64,000 nt of DNA from Tardiphaga robiniae (GTDB lineage: Bacteria > Pseudomonadota > Alphaproteobacteria > Rhizobiales > Xanthobacteraceae): contig NZ_JABMCJ010000092.1 of the NCBI RefSeq assembly GCF_013359755.1, forward strand, positions 1 to 64,000, in the 5' to 3' direction. Within the stretch, counting starts at the first letter, position 1; the number at the start of each line of letters is the position of its first letter. The position numbers and the translations under genes were made by a program. Below the pieces are notes generated by a model that saw only the letters and a list, made by a program, of their open reading frames with translations, had not been told where the DNA came from and did no database searches. Of the stretch, positions 34,808-45,633 are shown one piece after another.

Positions 34808-35788
34808 ATGCGCCGCAGAATACCGAGCCTCGGCGCGCTGATGGCGTTCAGCGCGGCTGCCAAACACCTCAGCGTCACGCGGGCCGCCAGCGAACTCGCG
34901 CTGACCGAAAGTGCGGTGTCGCGCCAGATTGCGCAGCTGGAGACGCAGCTCGGCGTGAAACTGTTTCATCGGATCAAGAAACGCATCACGTTGACGCGGG
35001 CAGGGGCGGCCTACAGCACCCGCGTGGCGCAGACGATCGAGCGGATCGAGCGCGATGCGCTCGAGATCATGGGCTATGAGGCCGACGGCATGGTTCTGGA
35101 CGTCGCGGCGCTGCCCACCGTCGGCGCCCAGTGGCTCATTCCGCGCCTGCCGGACTTCTATGCGCGCCATCCCGGCGTCGCCGTCAATGTGAGCGCGCGC
35201 AACACGCGCTTCTTCTTCAGCGAGACCGCGCTCGATGGCGCGCTGTACTTCGGCGAGCCGGACTGGCCGGGCACGCAGGCCGACTATCTGTTCGATGAAA
35301 TTCTTCTGCCGGTCGGATCGCCGACGCTGATCGGCAGGCGCGGCGAATTGCCGCCGAGCGAGGTCGCCGAGCTGCGGCTTCTGCATCTCGTCACACGCGC
35401 CGATGCATGGCGTCGCTGGTTCGATGCTGCGGAGCTCGGCGGCACGAATGTGATCCGCGGGCCGCGTTTCGATATCCAGTCCACTTTGATCAGCGCGGCA
35501 AGCTCGGGTCTTGGTGTTGCCCTGCTTCCCGAATTCCTGATTTCCGACCAACTCAGGTCGGGCAAATTGAAGGTGTTGTCGAGCCTGACCCTGAAAAGCG
35601 TCGGCTCGTACTATTTCGCCTGCCCGGAGGAGAAAGCCGGGAATCCTTTGCTGCAGGCATTCCGGGCGTGGTTGCTGTCGCAAGCCCAGGCGTCTGCGCA
35701 TTCCGGCTCCTCGCCAGGAGCTTTGCCAAAAGAGGCAGGTCGCCTCGCGGATCGACGCAGCGCAACGACTGCAGGTGGCAAAGGATAA
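34808..35788 (+). CDS. LysR-family regulator (GcvA-like)
   Basis: 326 residues. The winged helix is at 5-65 (LGALMAFSAAAKHLSVTRAA, ESAVSRQIAQLE, GVKLFHRIKKRITLT) and the effector domain is at about 93-295 (PTVGAQWLIPRLPDFYARHP, LISAASSGLGVALLPEFLI). This wording resembles the GcvA branch. A Ser/Ala/Gly-rich tail of about 25 residues follows the domain. It is divergent from the cupin-hydroxylase-Bug unit, the usual LysR arrangement, so it probably activates that unit when the substrate is present. Confidence 0.93.
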   Translation: MRRRIPSLGALMAFSAAAKHLSVTRAASELALTESAVSRQIAQLETQLGVKLFHRIKKRITLTRAGAAYSTRVAQTIERIERDALEIMGYEADGMVLDVAALPTVGAQWLIPRLPDFYARHPGVAVNVSARNTRFFFSETALDGALYFGEPDWPGTQADYLFDEILLPVGSPTLIGRRGELPPSEVAELRLLHLVTRADAWRRWFDAAELGGTNVIRGPRFDIQSTLISAASSGLGVALLPEFLISDQLRSGKLKVLSSLTLKSVGSYYFACPEEKAGNPLLQAFRAWLLSQAQASAHSGSSPGALPKEAGRLADRRSATTAGGKG

Positions 35789-35857
35789 TGATTGTGGGCT
35801 CTACCGCGCGCTCTCGTTGAGAGTCCAGTAACAGGTCTCCGGTCTGAACCGCGGCGT

Positions 35858-36397
35858 CTACCGGCAGCACGCGCTTTTGGACGATACCGGCGCGCAGCAT
35901 GCACTGGCTTCCTTCTGCGCCTCCAGCCAGCGGTCGCGTGGCTTGCAACTCGCCGGACGCGGGGCAAGCGCCACCGTGAGAACGTCGCCCTGTATGCGCG
36001 GGGTATCCGCGCAGTGTAGTTGCATCGGCGCGATGCCATCGCTCACTTCGAAAGTCAGTCGCGCATTGATATCGAGAGCAACATGGTCGGAGACTTTCCG
36101 GATGATGGCCGCGAACTTTCCGGCGGTCATATGGGTCCGGTCACCTTCGACGATGTCCCACAACTGTACGAAGATCTCCGACCACGCTTCGGGATTGCCG
36201 CCGCAATCAAGCGCGGAAAAGGCGCCCGCCTTGACTTCGGTGATGTGGTAGCCCGGCTGAATGCTGTGACCGCCATAGGTGAACACCAAGGGCAATGCCG
36301 GTGCCGCGTCGCAGGCGGCGAGGAGCGCCCCGATGCTGATGTCGTCGGCGGCGATCTGCGGCGAAGGCGGAATTTCCGGCTTGGCAAGGTCCAGCAT
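35858..36397 (-). CDS. DUF6428-like protein with Cys-rich tail, arsenic locus
   Basis: 179 residues with no signal peptide. The body (about 25-150) has LVFTYGGHSIQPGYHITEVK, FVQLWDIVEGDRTHMTAGKF and a beta-rich rest, which I link to the DUF6428 family often found beside arsR; this link is from memory. The end has Cys residues in pairs: PASCKP, SACCAP and SACCR. Clustered thiols suggest arsenite or thiol-metal binding. It is divergent from arsR across a 42-base gap with a dyad, so both are likely arsenic-induced. GGAG precedes the ATG at 36397. Function not shown. Confidence 0.8.
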   Translation of the reverse strand: MLDLAKPEIPPSPQIAADDISIGALLAACDAAPALPLVFTYGGHSIQPGYHITEVKAGAFSALDCGGNPEAWSEIFVQLWDIVEGDRTHMTAGKFAAIIRKVSDHVALDINARLTFEVSDGIAPMQLHCADTPRIQGDVLTVALAPRPASCKPRDRWLEAQKEASACCAPVSSKSACCR

Positions 36398-36411
36398 CGA
36401 TGTTACTCCAT

Positions 36412-36440
36412 TATTCGATATTTTTAGGATTATTGAAATA
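36412..36440. promoter_or_regulatory. Candidate ArsR operator
   Basis: An AT-rich imperfect dyad (TATTCGATA and TATTGAAATA, about ten bases apart) lies in the 42-base gap between the DUF6428-like gene and arsR, reaching the arsR start codon. The position fits autorepression of both units. The arms match only partly. Confidence 0.4.
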
Positions 36441-36793
36441 TGGAAGAACGTCAAGCCCTGTCGGCTTTTGCAGCGCTGTCCCAGGAGACACGGCTTCGCA
36501 TCGTGCGCCTGCTCGTGCAGGCCGGTCCCGCCGGGATGCCGGCCGGCGCCGTCGCGGAGGCTGCAGGCGTGTCGGCCTCGAATGTGTCCTTCCATCTGAA
36601 GGAGCTGACCCAGGCTGGCCTTGCCAGCGCGAAGCGGGAGGCCCGCTCGATTGTCTACACCGCCGATTATGACGCGCTGTCGGGCCTCATCCAGTTCCTG
36701 ATGCGGGATTGCTGCGCGGGTCATCCCGACATCTGTATGCCGGCCACGGCGTCCGCATGCACCTCGGACAGCAAGGAGCTGTCACGTGCCTGA
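36440..36793 (+). CDS. arsR: Arsenite-responsive repressor, ArsR/SmtB family
   Basis: 117 residues. The winged helix includes LSQETRLRIVRLLVQAG, the recognition helix SASNVSFHLKELTQAGL and the wing REARSIVYTADY. The classic CXC arsenic site in helix 3 is absent. Instead the C-terminus has Cys91, Cys92, Cys99 and Cys107. Acidithiobacillus ferrooxidans ArsR uses Cys95, Cys96 and Cys102 for As(III), so this protein probably belongs to that type. It represses its own unit until As(III) binds. Its stop overlaps the arsC start by eight bases. Confidence 0.95.
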   Translation: MEERQALSAFAALSQETRLRIVRLLVQAGPAGMPAGAVAEAAGVSASNVSFHLKELTQAGLASAKREARSIVYTADYDALSGLIQFLMRDCCAGHPDICMPATASACTSDSKELSRA

Positions 36794-37238
36794 TAGCGTC
36801 GACGTCATCATCTATCACAACCCGGATTGCGGTACCTCGCGCAACACGCTGGCCATGATCCGCAACGCCGGCATTGAGCCACACATCATCGAGTATCTGA
36901 AGACACCGCCGTCGCGGGTCATGCTCGTTCAATTGCTCGCGCGCGCCGGCATGTCGGTGCGCGACGTCCTGCGTGAGAAGGGAACGCCCTATGCCGAACT
37001 GGGCCTCTCCGACACCAGTCTGACCGACGCGCAGTTGCTCGACGCCATCGAAGCCCATCCGGTTTTGATGAACCGCCCGATCGTGGTCTCCGCGCTGGGC
37101 GTGAGACTCTGCCGGCCATCCGAAGCGGTTCTGGACATCATGCCCACTCCGCAGCTTGGAGCGTTCTCGAAAGAGGATGGCGAGCGGGTCGTGGATGCGA
37201 GCGGCCAGCGGATCGTAGGACAACGTCATGACCAGTGA
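36786..37238 (+). CDS. arsC: Arsenate reductase, glutaredoxin-dependent
   Basis: 150 residues. ArsC motif YHNPDCGTSRNTL carries the catalytic Cys15, and NRPIVVSALGVRLCRPSE carries the Arg residues that bind arsenate. It reduces As(V) to As(III) with glutathione and glutaredoxin for export by Acr3. The start is GTG with AAGGAG upstream inside arsR. Its end overlaps the acr3 start by eleven bases, indicating strong translational coupling in the ars operon. Confidence 0.95.
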   Translation: MPDSVDVIIYHNPDCGTSRNTLAMIRNAGIEPHIIEYLKTPPSRVMLVQLLARAGMSVRDVLREKGTPYAELGLSDTSLTDAQLLDAIEAHPVLMNRPIVVSALGVRLCRPSEAVLDIMPTPQLGAFSKEDGERVVDASGQRIVGQRHDQ

Positions 37239-38301
37239 GGCCATCGGCAGGCCGGTTTCCGCGCCGGCCATGGGCTTGTTCGAACGCTATCTCACGATCT
37301 GGGTGGGCCTATGCATCGTCGTCGGCATTCTGCTGGGCCGATGGATGCCGGCCGTTTTCCATGCGCTGGGCTCGGCGGAGATTGCGCAGGTCAATCTGCC
37401 GGTGGCTGTTCTCGTCTGGCTGATGATCATTCCCATGCTGCTCAAGGTGGACCTCGGAGCGCTCGGTCACGTTGGCACACACTGGCGCGGCATTGCCGCG
37501 ACCGTCGGAATCAACTGGCTGGTGAAGCCGTTCTCGATGGCGCTTCTCGCCTGGCTGTTCATCGGCCATCTGTTCAGGCCGTATCTGCCCGCGGACCAGA
37601 TCGACAGCTATACGGCCGGTCTGATTCTGCTTGCCGCTGCGCCTTGTACGGCGATGGTGTTTGTCTGGTCGAATCTGGTCGATGGCGAGCCGAACTTCAC
37701 GTTGGGACAGGTCGCGCTCAACGACACCATCATGGTGGTCGCCTTCGCGCCGATCGTCGGCCTTCTGCTCGGACTATCATCCATTATCGTGCCCTGGGGC
37801 ACGTTGCTGTTGTCCGTCCTGCTCTACATCATCGTGCCTGTGGCAATCGCGCAACTCTGGCGGCGCGCATTGCTGGCGAGGGGAGGCGAGGCGGCGCTAT
37901 CGCAGGCGCTGTCGCTACTCGGCCCGGTATCGCTGGTCGCGCTCCTGCTAACTTTGGTGCTGTTGTTCGGCCTGCAGGGCGAGCAGATCACACGGCAGCC
38001 GATGGTCATTGCGCTGCTCGCCGTCCCGATCCTGATCCAGGTCTATTTCAATGCCGGTCTCGCCTACTGGCTCAACCGCCGCCTGGGTGTCGCCTGGTGC
38101 GTGGCCGGCCCTTCCGCCCTGATCGGCGCATCGAACTTCTTCGAGCTCGCCGTAGCAGCGGCGATCGCACTGTTCGGCTTTCAATCGGGCGCGGCACTGG
38201 CAACGGTCGTCGGCGTTCTGATCGAGGTGCCGGTGATGCTCTCCGTGGTTCACATCGTGAAGGCGACACGGGACTGGTACGAGCGGGGAGCTGTGACCTG
38301 A
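37228..38301 (+). CDS. acr3: Arsenite efflux permease Acr3
   Basis: 357 residues with about ten membrane helices. The BASS-fold protein carries the conserved Cys in LLAAAPCTAMVFVWSNLVDG, PNFTLGQVALNDTIMVVAFAP and the Acr3 segment VAGPSALIGASNFFELAVAAA. It expels As(III) across the inner membrane using the proton gradient. It is fused into the operon by overlaps on both sides and is followed within two bases by an MFS gene. Confidence 0.95.
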   Translation: MTSEAIGRPVSAPAMGLFERYLTIWVGLCIVVGILLGRWMPAVFHALGSAEIAQVNLPVAVLVWLMIIPMLLKVDLGALGHVGTHWRGIAATVGINWLVKPFSMALLAWLFIGHLFRPYLPADQIDSYTAGLILLAAAPCTAMVFVWSNLVDGEPNFTLGQVALNDTIMVVAFAPIVGLLLGLSSIIVPWGTLLLSVLLYIIVPVAIAQLWRRALLARGGEAALSQALSLLGPVSLVALLLTLVLLFGLQGEQITRQPMVIALLAVPILIQVYFNAGLAYWLNRRLGVAWCVAGPSALIGASNFFELAVAAAIALFGFQSGAALATVVGVLIEVPVMLSVVHIVKATRDWYERGAVT

Positions 38302-38302
38302 G

Positions 38303-39496
38303 GTGGCAGTCGTTCGTTGGCAAGTCGTATCCGCGCTCGGTACGACGCAGACACTGGCATGGGCTTCCAGCTACTATGTTCCAGCCGTGTTCGCAGATCC
38401 CATTTGCGACGACCTGCATCTGTCCAGGACGTGGTTCTTCGCGATGTTCTCCGTGGCACTGCTGGTGTCGGGTTTGCTCGGCCCGCTCGCCGGCCGCATG
38501 ATCGACCGCAGCGGTGGCCGGGACGTGCTTGTCGCCACCAATCTGATGTTTGCGGCGGGGCTGGCCTTGCTTGCGGTTGCAACGGGACCGATCACGCTGG
38601 CCTTGGCCTGGCTGGTCATCGGCGCCGGCATGGGTTTCGGCCTGTATGAGGCTGCGTTTGCGACGGTTGCGGGATTGTGGGGGCGACAGGCCCGCAGTGC
38701 GATCACGGGCATCACCCTGTTCGCCGGTTTTGCGAGTACCATCGGCTGGCCGCTTAGTGCCGCAATGATCGATGCCTTCGGCTGGCGCGGCGCCTGCTTC
38801 GCATGGGCCGCGTTGCACATCGTCATTGGTTTGCCGCTCAACCGCTTTCTCGTGCCCAAGGCGCCGCCGCATGCGCATCTGGATGAGCCTGCCGTCCCGA
38901 CATCAGGCATTCCATGGGCGATGATCGTTCTGGCGGGGGTCTTCGGTGCGACCTGGTTTGTCACCACCGCCTTTGCCGCGCATATGCCGCGCCTGCTGGA
39001 AGCGCTCGGCGCCACGCCGGCGCAGGCCGTGCTCGCCGGGGCTTTGATGGGGCCTGCGCAAGTCGCAGCCCGGATCGGGGAATTCGGTCTGCTACGACAT
39101 GCGTCGGCGATGATATCCGCACGCCTGGCTGCGGGTCTGCATCCCGTCGGCGCCGGATTGCTGATCCTGTTCGGAGCGCCAGTCGCGCTGCCATTCGCCC
39201 TTCTGCACGGCGCCGGCAATGGCCTGTTCACGATCGCGCGCGGAACGCTTCCGCTGGCCATGTTTGGCGCCGTCGGATACGGCATGCGAACCGGCTGGCT
39301 GGCCGCGCCGGCGCGCATCCTGCAGGGTGCAGCGCCGCTGCTGTTCGGCCTTGTGCTGGATCAAGGTGGCCCGCGCGTCGCGCTGGCGCTCACAGGCGGG
39401 CTGACGTCGCTCGCGTTCCTGGCGCTCTTCTGGTTGAGGGCTCCGGTGGCGAAGCCGGAAACTGGCGTCCTCGTTCAAAATCCGATGAAGAATTGA
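38303..39496 (+). CDS. MFS transporter at end of ars operon (ArsK-like)
   Basis: 397 residues, about twelve helices in two halves. It starts with GTG one base after the acr3 stop codon, so it is the fourth gene of the unit. Helix 1 reads WQVVSALGTTQTLAWASSYY, and between helices 2 and 3 is GPLAGRMIDRSGGRDVLVA, a standard MFS loop. ArsK, a characterised MFS exporter of As(III), Sb(III) and trivalent organoarsenicals in Agrobacterium, occurs in such operons, so that is the best guess. I cannot tell from sequence alone whether this is ArsK or an unrelated MFS carrier. Confidence 0.85.
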   Translation: MAVVRWQVVSALGTTQTLAWASSYYVPAVFADPICDDLHLSRTWFFAMFSVALLVSGLLGPLAGRMIDRSGGRDVLVATNLMFAAGLALLAVATGPITLALAWLVIGAGMGFGLYEAAFATVAGLWGRQARSAITGITLFAGFASTIGWPLSAAMIDAFGWRGACFAWAALHIVIGLPLNRFLVPKAPPHAHLDEPAVPTSGIPWAMIVLAGVFGATWFVTTAFAAHMPRLLEALGATPAQAVLAGALMGPAQVAARIGEFGLLRHASAMISARLAAGLHPVGAGLLILFGAPVALPFALLHGAGNGLFTIARGTLPLAMFGAVGYGMRTGWLAAPARILQGAAPLLFGLVLDQGGPRVALALTGGLTSLAFLALFWLRAPVAKPETGVLVQNPMKN

Positions 39497-39568
39497 CGTG
39501 CTCCATCGACCGGTTGGCCTGTGGTGGGTCGACCGCCCGGCGGGCCGGGCGATCGAACTCGTCAGCGG

Positions 39569-40786
39569 TTACTGCTTCACATACTGGCAGCCGCCGTCCT
39601 TCATCGGACGGAACACCTGATCGCCGGGGACCTCCGCGAGCACCTTGTAGTAATCCCACGGCGCCTTGGATTCTTCCGGCTTCTTCACTTCGAGCAGGAA
39701 CATGCTGTGCACCATGCGGCCGTCCTCGCGCAGGACGCCGTTATCGGTGAAGGCGTCGCGCACCGGCATCTCGCGCATCTTCGCCAGCACCGGCTTGGTG
39801 GCACGTGTGCCGGCCGCCTGTACCGATTTGAGATAGTGCAGCGTGGCGCTATAGGTCGCCGCCTGGTTCATGGTCGGCATCCGCTTCATCTTGTCGAAGA
39901 ACTTCTTGCCGAAGGCGCGGGTGCGATCGTTGAGATCCCAGTAATAGGCCTCGGTGATGATCAGCCCCTGCGCCATCTTCAGGCCGAGCGAGTGGATGTC
40001 GGAGATGAACATCACGATGCCTGCGAGCTTCTGGCCGCCGGCGACGATTCCGAACTCGGACGCCTGCTTGATGGTGTTGATGGTGTCGCCACCGCCATTG
40101 GCCATGCCGATGATCTTGGCCTTGGACGATTGTGCCTGCAGCAGGAAGGACGAGAAGTCCGCCGTGTTGAGCGGGTGCTTGGCGCTGCCGACCACCTTGC
40201 CGCCCGCGGCGCGCACCACGTCGCCGGTGTCACGTTCGATGGAATGGCCGAACAGATAGTCCGCTGTGATGAAGTACCAGGAGTCGCCGCCCTGCTTGAC
40301 GATGGCGCTGCCGACCGTGTGAGCGTTGCCATAGGTGTCGTAGGTCCAGTGCGCGGTATATGGCGAGCACGACTTGCCGGTGATGTCGGACGAGGCGGCG
40401 TCCGTGACGATCATGATCTTCTCGAACTGTTTCGACATCTCCATGCCGGCCAGCGCAGTGGCCGATGTCGGCATGTCGATGATCATGTCGACATTCTCGG
40501 CCTCATACCATTTGCGCGAGATGGTGGCGGCGACGTCGGCCTTGTTCAACGCATCTGCGGTGACCAGTTCGATCGGCTTGTCGAACATCTTGCCGCCGAA
40601 TTCCTCGATGGCGATCTTGGCCGCCTCGACATTGCCCTGGCCGCCGATGTCGGCATAGACCGAGGCGAAGTCGGCGAGCACGCCGATCTTGAGCGGAAGC
40701 GTGTTGGCCTGCTGGGCCAGTGCGGAAGCGCCGAAAAGCAGCGAAATAGCAAACGTCGTAGCCGCAACCGTGCGGTGCGCGATCAT
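39569..40786 (-). CDS. LivJ-type ABC substrate-binding protein
   Basis: 405 residues with a signal peptide (RTVAATTFAISLLFGASALAQ). The type I periplasmic fold begins LPLKIGVLADFASVYADIGGQGNVEAAKIAIEE-like and includes AQSSKAKIIGMANGGGDTIN. Members bind branched-chain amino acids, amides, urea or aromatic acids. Genes for permeases and ATPases are missing on both sides, so it is an orphan or pairs with a distant transporter. GGAGGA sits just before the ATG at 40786. It is convergent to the ars operon and probably unrelated to it. Confidence 0.9.
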   Translation of the reverse strand: MIAHRTVAATTFAISLLFGASALAQQANTLPLKIGVLADFASVYADIGGQGNVEAAKIAIEEFGGKMFDKPIELVTADALNKADVAATISRKWYEAENVDMIIDMPTSATALAGMEMSKQFEKIMIVTDAASSDITGKSCSPYTAHWTYDTYGNAHTVGSAIVKQGGDSWYFITADYLFGHSIERDTGDVVRAAGGKVVGSAKHPLNTADFSSFLLQAQSSKAKIIGMANGGGDTINTIKQASEFGIVAGGQKLAGIVMFISDIHSLGLKMAQGLIITEAYYWDLNDRTRAFGKKFFDKMKRMPTMNQAATYSATLHYLKSVQAAGTRATKPVLAKMREMPVRDAFTDNGVLREDGRMVHSMFLLEVKKPEESKAPWDYYKVLAEVPGDQVFRPMKDGGCQYVKQ

Positions 40787-40896
40787 TCAATCCTCCCCAA
40801 ATTTTATACGCGCCGTTTTCGGCGTCGTGGGACGCAGCATGATGGGCGCGGAGCGGGGAGGCAATAGCGGCGTGAGGGATGTTTGGTCGCAGAAAT

Positions 40897-40913
40897 CCGC
40901 CGCATTGCGGCGG
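40897..40913 (-). terminator. Weak candidate terminator
   Basis: A CCGCCG/CGGCGG hairpin with a five-base loop lies 21 bases after the stop of the membrane-protein gene at 40934. On the minus strand it is followed by only three T residues, so termination is uncertain. Confidence 0.3.
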
Positions 40914-40933
40914 GCGGAAAATTGGACCGGCGG

Positions 40934-41455
40934 CTAGCTCCGGCCGCGTCTTGCTTTGACGAAGGAGCTCAGCCGGCTGAACGTCGTTGGTTCAAAAATG
41001 CAGATCGCCAGCAGGATGAGCCAGGCCACGCAGAACAGGGGCAGCGGATGGCTTGTCGCGGGCCACAAATCCCAAATCACATAGGCTTGCGCGATTCCCG
41101 GAAGGAACATGGTCAGGAGCAAAGCGGTGAGTAGCGGGAGGTGGCTGAAAGTATAGAAGAAGGTGCAGGCATAGATCAGCATCGTGAGCAACAAGAGCCA
41201 GGTCAGGCTGGTTAGCCAGATCACGTCCCCGAGATAATGCGCGACCGCATAGGCCCCGATGAAGACGACGATCGTGGCGATCACACCGTCCGGATTGTAG
41301 AGGAATACGGCCAGTGCGGCTGCGGCAATAGACAATGCATCGACTAACCACTCGCGCGCCGTGTCATAGCGGCGGGCGAGATTGTCGGGACAGATCTCTG
41401 GAATGCAATTTCCACTCATCGGGAATGGGTCGTCGCAATTGGTGGATCCGTTCAT
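40934..41455 (-). CDS. Putative membrane protein, unknown function
   Basis: 173 residues with four likely helices: about 40-55 (DALSIAAAALAVFLY), 60-75 (VIATIVVFIGAYAVA), 84-105 (SLTWLLLLTMLIYACTFFY) and 110-150 (two further hydrophobic stretches ending IFEP). A Cys-bearing polar N-terminus (SGNCIPEICPDNLARRYDTA) precedes them. A few basic residues close the protein. I do not recognise a family. The frame extends to 41521, but the ATG at 41455 gives the more plausible start. Confidence 0.65.
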   Translation of the reverse strand: MNGSTNCDDPFPMSGNCIPEICPDNLARRYDTAREWLVDALSIAAAALAVFLYNPDGVIATIVVFIGAYAVAHYLGDVIWLTSLTWLLLLTMLIYACTFFYTFSHLPLLTALLLTMFLPGIAQAYVIWDLWPATSHPLPLFCVAWLILLAICIFEPTTFSRLSSFVKARRGRS

Positions 41456-41536
41456 TTCCAGCTGCAAGCGGAAGCGCCGAAAAGCCGCGAAACGGCAAGC
41501 GTCGTTGCAGAATCCGCTCAATGCTTCTCGCGGTGC

Positions 41537-41998
41537 CTATGAGCGCGGCTTGCGTTTGCTTCGGTGATAGGTGAGTGCCAGTCCGACGCAATGGCGCAGA
41601 GCGACTTCGGGAGGGGCGTCGTCGAGGCTGAGGATGATGCTTCGGTTACCGCCGTAGTTCAGGCCTTCGGGATACAGCGAGCGAAACGTTTCAACCAGAT
41701 TGGTATTGCAATTGAAGTAGATCGCGTACCGGTTGGTGTCCTTGATCCGGTCGATCCGGATCGTGCTGCCGCTTCCGGTTGCCGTCGTGAGATAACTCGG
41801 CTGATTCCACTTCAGTGTCTCGTCGAGCGGGCCTACGCCTTCGATCCCTGCGGCCGTCTCGAAGATCAGTTGCCGGAGCGCCAAGAGCCTAGCCTTGATC
41901 GCCGGCGGATGCTGGTCGAATGCTGCTTTGACAGCTGGATCTGAAAAGCCTTGGGGAGGTCGCTTCGCCGTTCTGTTCGCATCCCGTATCGCAGTCAT
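41537..41998 (-). CDS. DUF1801 family protein
   Basis: 153 residues. DUF1801 hallmarks are visible: LRQLIFETAAGIEGVGPLDETLKWNQPSYL, a slightly hydrophobic core, then NRYAIYFNCNTNLVETFRSLY and RSIILSLDDAPPEVAL. The family resembles the frataxin/YdhG fold and its function is unknown. The N-terminal 20 residues are basic. It sits alone between an unknown membrane protein and lepA. Confidence 0.85.
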   Translation of the reverse strand: MTAIRDANRTAKRPPQGFSDPAVKAAFDQHPPAIKARLLALRQLIFETAAGIEGVGPLDETLKWNQPSYLTTATGSGSTIRIDRIKDTNRYAIYFNCNTNLVETFRSLYPEGLNYGGNRSIILSLDDAPPEVALRHCVGLALTYHRSKRKPRS

Positions 41999-42036
41999 AT
42001 GCGGTACCTCTGGTCAAAACGGCGGGCGGTTGATCC

Positions 42037-43842
<1,806 letters not shown>

Positions 43843-43968
43843 GCGCGCGGGATAGCATTCAGGCCCCGATGCGGCAACCTTAATGCGGGTTTCGGCCTGA
43901 TTCCCGGCCCTGTTTCCGTCACGGCATCCTGATTTTACTCCGGCCCGAAACACGCTAGGCAGGGGCCC

Positions 43969-45600
43969 ATGAGTACAATCGCTTCCTCTACCCCCGCCAA
44001 ACGCCGGGGCTTGCTGTCGATCGGCCGCCGCGGCGCTGCGCGGCTCGTTGCCTGGGCGTGTGATCCGCAATTGAGCGTCCTGCTGGTGCTCGGCTTCACG
44101 ATCGCCCATGTGGTGCTGTGGACCGCAATCCTGACCCAGGTAAAGGCGGCGCAGGACATCCATTTCGACGTCTCCGAGGGCTATGCCTGGGGGCAGAAGT
44201 TCCTGATGGGCTACGGCAAGCATCCGCCGTTGTCGGGCTGGATCTCGGGCGTCTGGTTCAGATTTTTCCCGCCGGTGGACTGGGCGACCTATCTGCTCGC
44301 CATGGTCACGGTCGGCATCGGAATGATCCTTTGCTGGGCGATTGCGCTGCGCGTGGTCGATCGGCGCCGTGCCTTTTTCGTGCTGCTGATGGTCGCGATC
44401 TATCCGATCTTCAATTTCAAGGGCTTCAAATACAATCCGGACCTGCTGCAGCTGGTAACTTTGCCGCTGGTGGTGCTGGCCTATTTGCACGCTTTCGAGA
44501 AGCGCTCGATTCGCTCCGGTGTATTGCTTGGCCTCGCCGCTGCGCTGGCGCTGATGACCAAATACTGGGTGGTGACGATGATCGGGGCCATCGGTCTGGC
44601 CGCGCTGATCCATCCGCAGCGGATGCTGTTCCTGCGCTCGCCGGCACCATGGATCGCCATCGCGACGATGGCGGCGGCGATGATTCCGCATCTCGACTGG
44701 GTGCGGCAGGTGGAATACGCGCCATTTCGTTACGCCGGCAATACCTATGCGATCTCGTCACGCTGGGAGAGTTTGCAGCTGGCGTGGGGCTATGTTGGCC
44801 ACAATATCGCGCTGCTGCTGTTGCCGCTGGGTCTGGCCGCTGCGGTGCTGGCCTGGGGGCCACGCTGGTGGGCGTCGGTGGCGCGCGATCCCCGCGCATT
44901 CGTCAAGCGACCGTGGTCACTGACGACCAATCCCGGTGTCCGCAAGGATCAGGCCCTGAATATCTGGCTGATCCAGGCCATTGTCGCCGTCGGGCCGCCG
45001 ATCGGTGCGTTGTTGTTCGACGTTTATATCAAGACCGATTGGGGTATCTCGCTGTTCTTCCTGGTGCCGCTGGCGGTCATTGCGATCCCGGCGCTGAAGA
45101 TGCCGCGGGTCGCGCTGGTACGGCTCGCCGCGATCTGGCTGGTGCTGTCGCTGGTCACGCTCGCCGCCGCACCGCAGATCGCCATCGCGTCACTGCCGCG
45201 CGATGCCAACGGCAATTTCGCCCACATCTCCTATTCGCAGCTCGCGCGCGAACTCACCGAAGTCTGGCACAAGCGCTTCCACACGCGCTGGAGCGAGGTC
45301 GTGGGCTTCGTTGATGTCGCCGAGCAGATGACGTTCTACAGTCCCGATCATCCGCTGCCGCTGACGCCTTACGAGCCGTGGCCGTCAGGCGTGACGTCGA
45401 TGGCCGAAGCGAAGCGTAACGGCTTCATCGGAATCTGCATGGTCGGTGACTGGAAATTCGATCGCTGCGAAGCGTGGATGAAGGACAATCTGCCGAATGC
45501 CGAACGTATCGTGATGTCGACGCGACGCTTCTTCAAGGGCAATGTCGGCACGACCACGCGGTGGAATGTCTATGTGGTGGCGCCTGGCGCGATGAAATAG
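43969..45600 (+). CDS. Glycosyltransferase family 39 (ArnT/PMT-like) membrane protein
   Basis: 543 residues with about ten membrane helices. The first periplasmic loop holds the acidic pair in [14 protein letters not shown] and the sequence GKHPPLSGW, the typical GT39 catalytic loop. Later [15 protein letters not shown] and [16 protein letters not shown] match the ArnT/PMT core. Such enzymes transfer sugars from polyprenyl phosphate to lipid A or proteins on the periplasmic side. A soluble C-terminal domain of about 130 residues follows (about 410-543). The acceptor is unknown. The gene is divergent from lepA. Confidence 0.9.
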   Translation: MSTIASSTPAKRRGLLSIGRRGAARLVAWACDPQLSVLLVLGFTIAHVVLWTAILTQVKAAQDIHFDVSEGYAWGQKFLMGYGKHPPLSGWISGVWFRFFPPVDWATYLLAMVTVGIGMILCWAIALRVVDRRRAFFVLLMVAIYPIFNFKGFKYNPDLLQLVTLPLVVLAYLHAFEKRSIRSGVLLGLAAALALMTKYWVVTMIGAIGLAALIHPQRMLFLRSPAPWIAIATMAAAMIPHLDWVRQVEYAPFRYAGNTYAISSRWESLQLAWGYVGHNIALLLLPLGLAAAVLAWGPRWWASVARDPRAFVKRPWSLTTNPGVRKDQALNIWLIQAIVAVGPPIGALLFDVYIKTDWGISLFFLVPLAVIAIPALKMPRVALVRLAAIWLVLSLVTLAAAPQIAIASLPRDANGNFAHISYSQLARELTEVWHKRFHTRWSEVVGFVDVAEQMTFYSPDHPLPLTPYEPWPSGVTSMAEAKRNGFIGICMVGDWKFDRCEAWMKDNLPNAERIVMSTRRFFKGNVGTTTRWNVYVVAPGAMK

Positions 45601-45633
45601 CCGTTCGCTGACGAAGCAGCTTTCGGCGAACCG

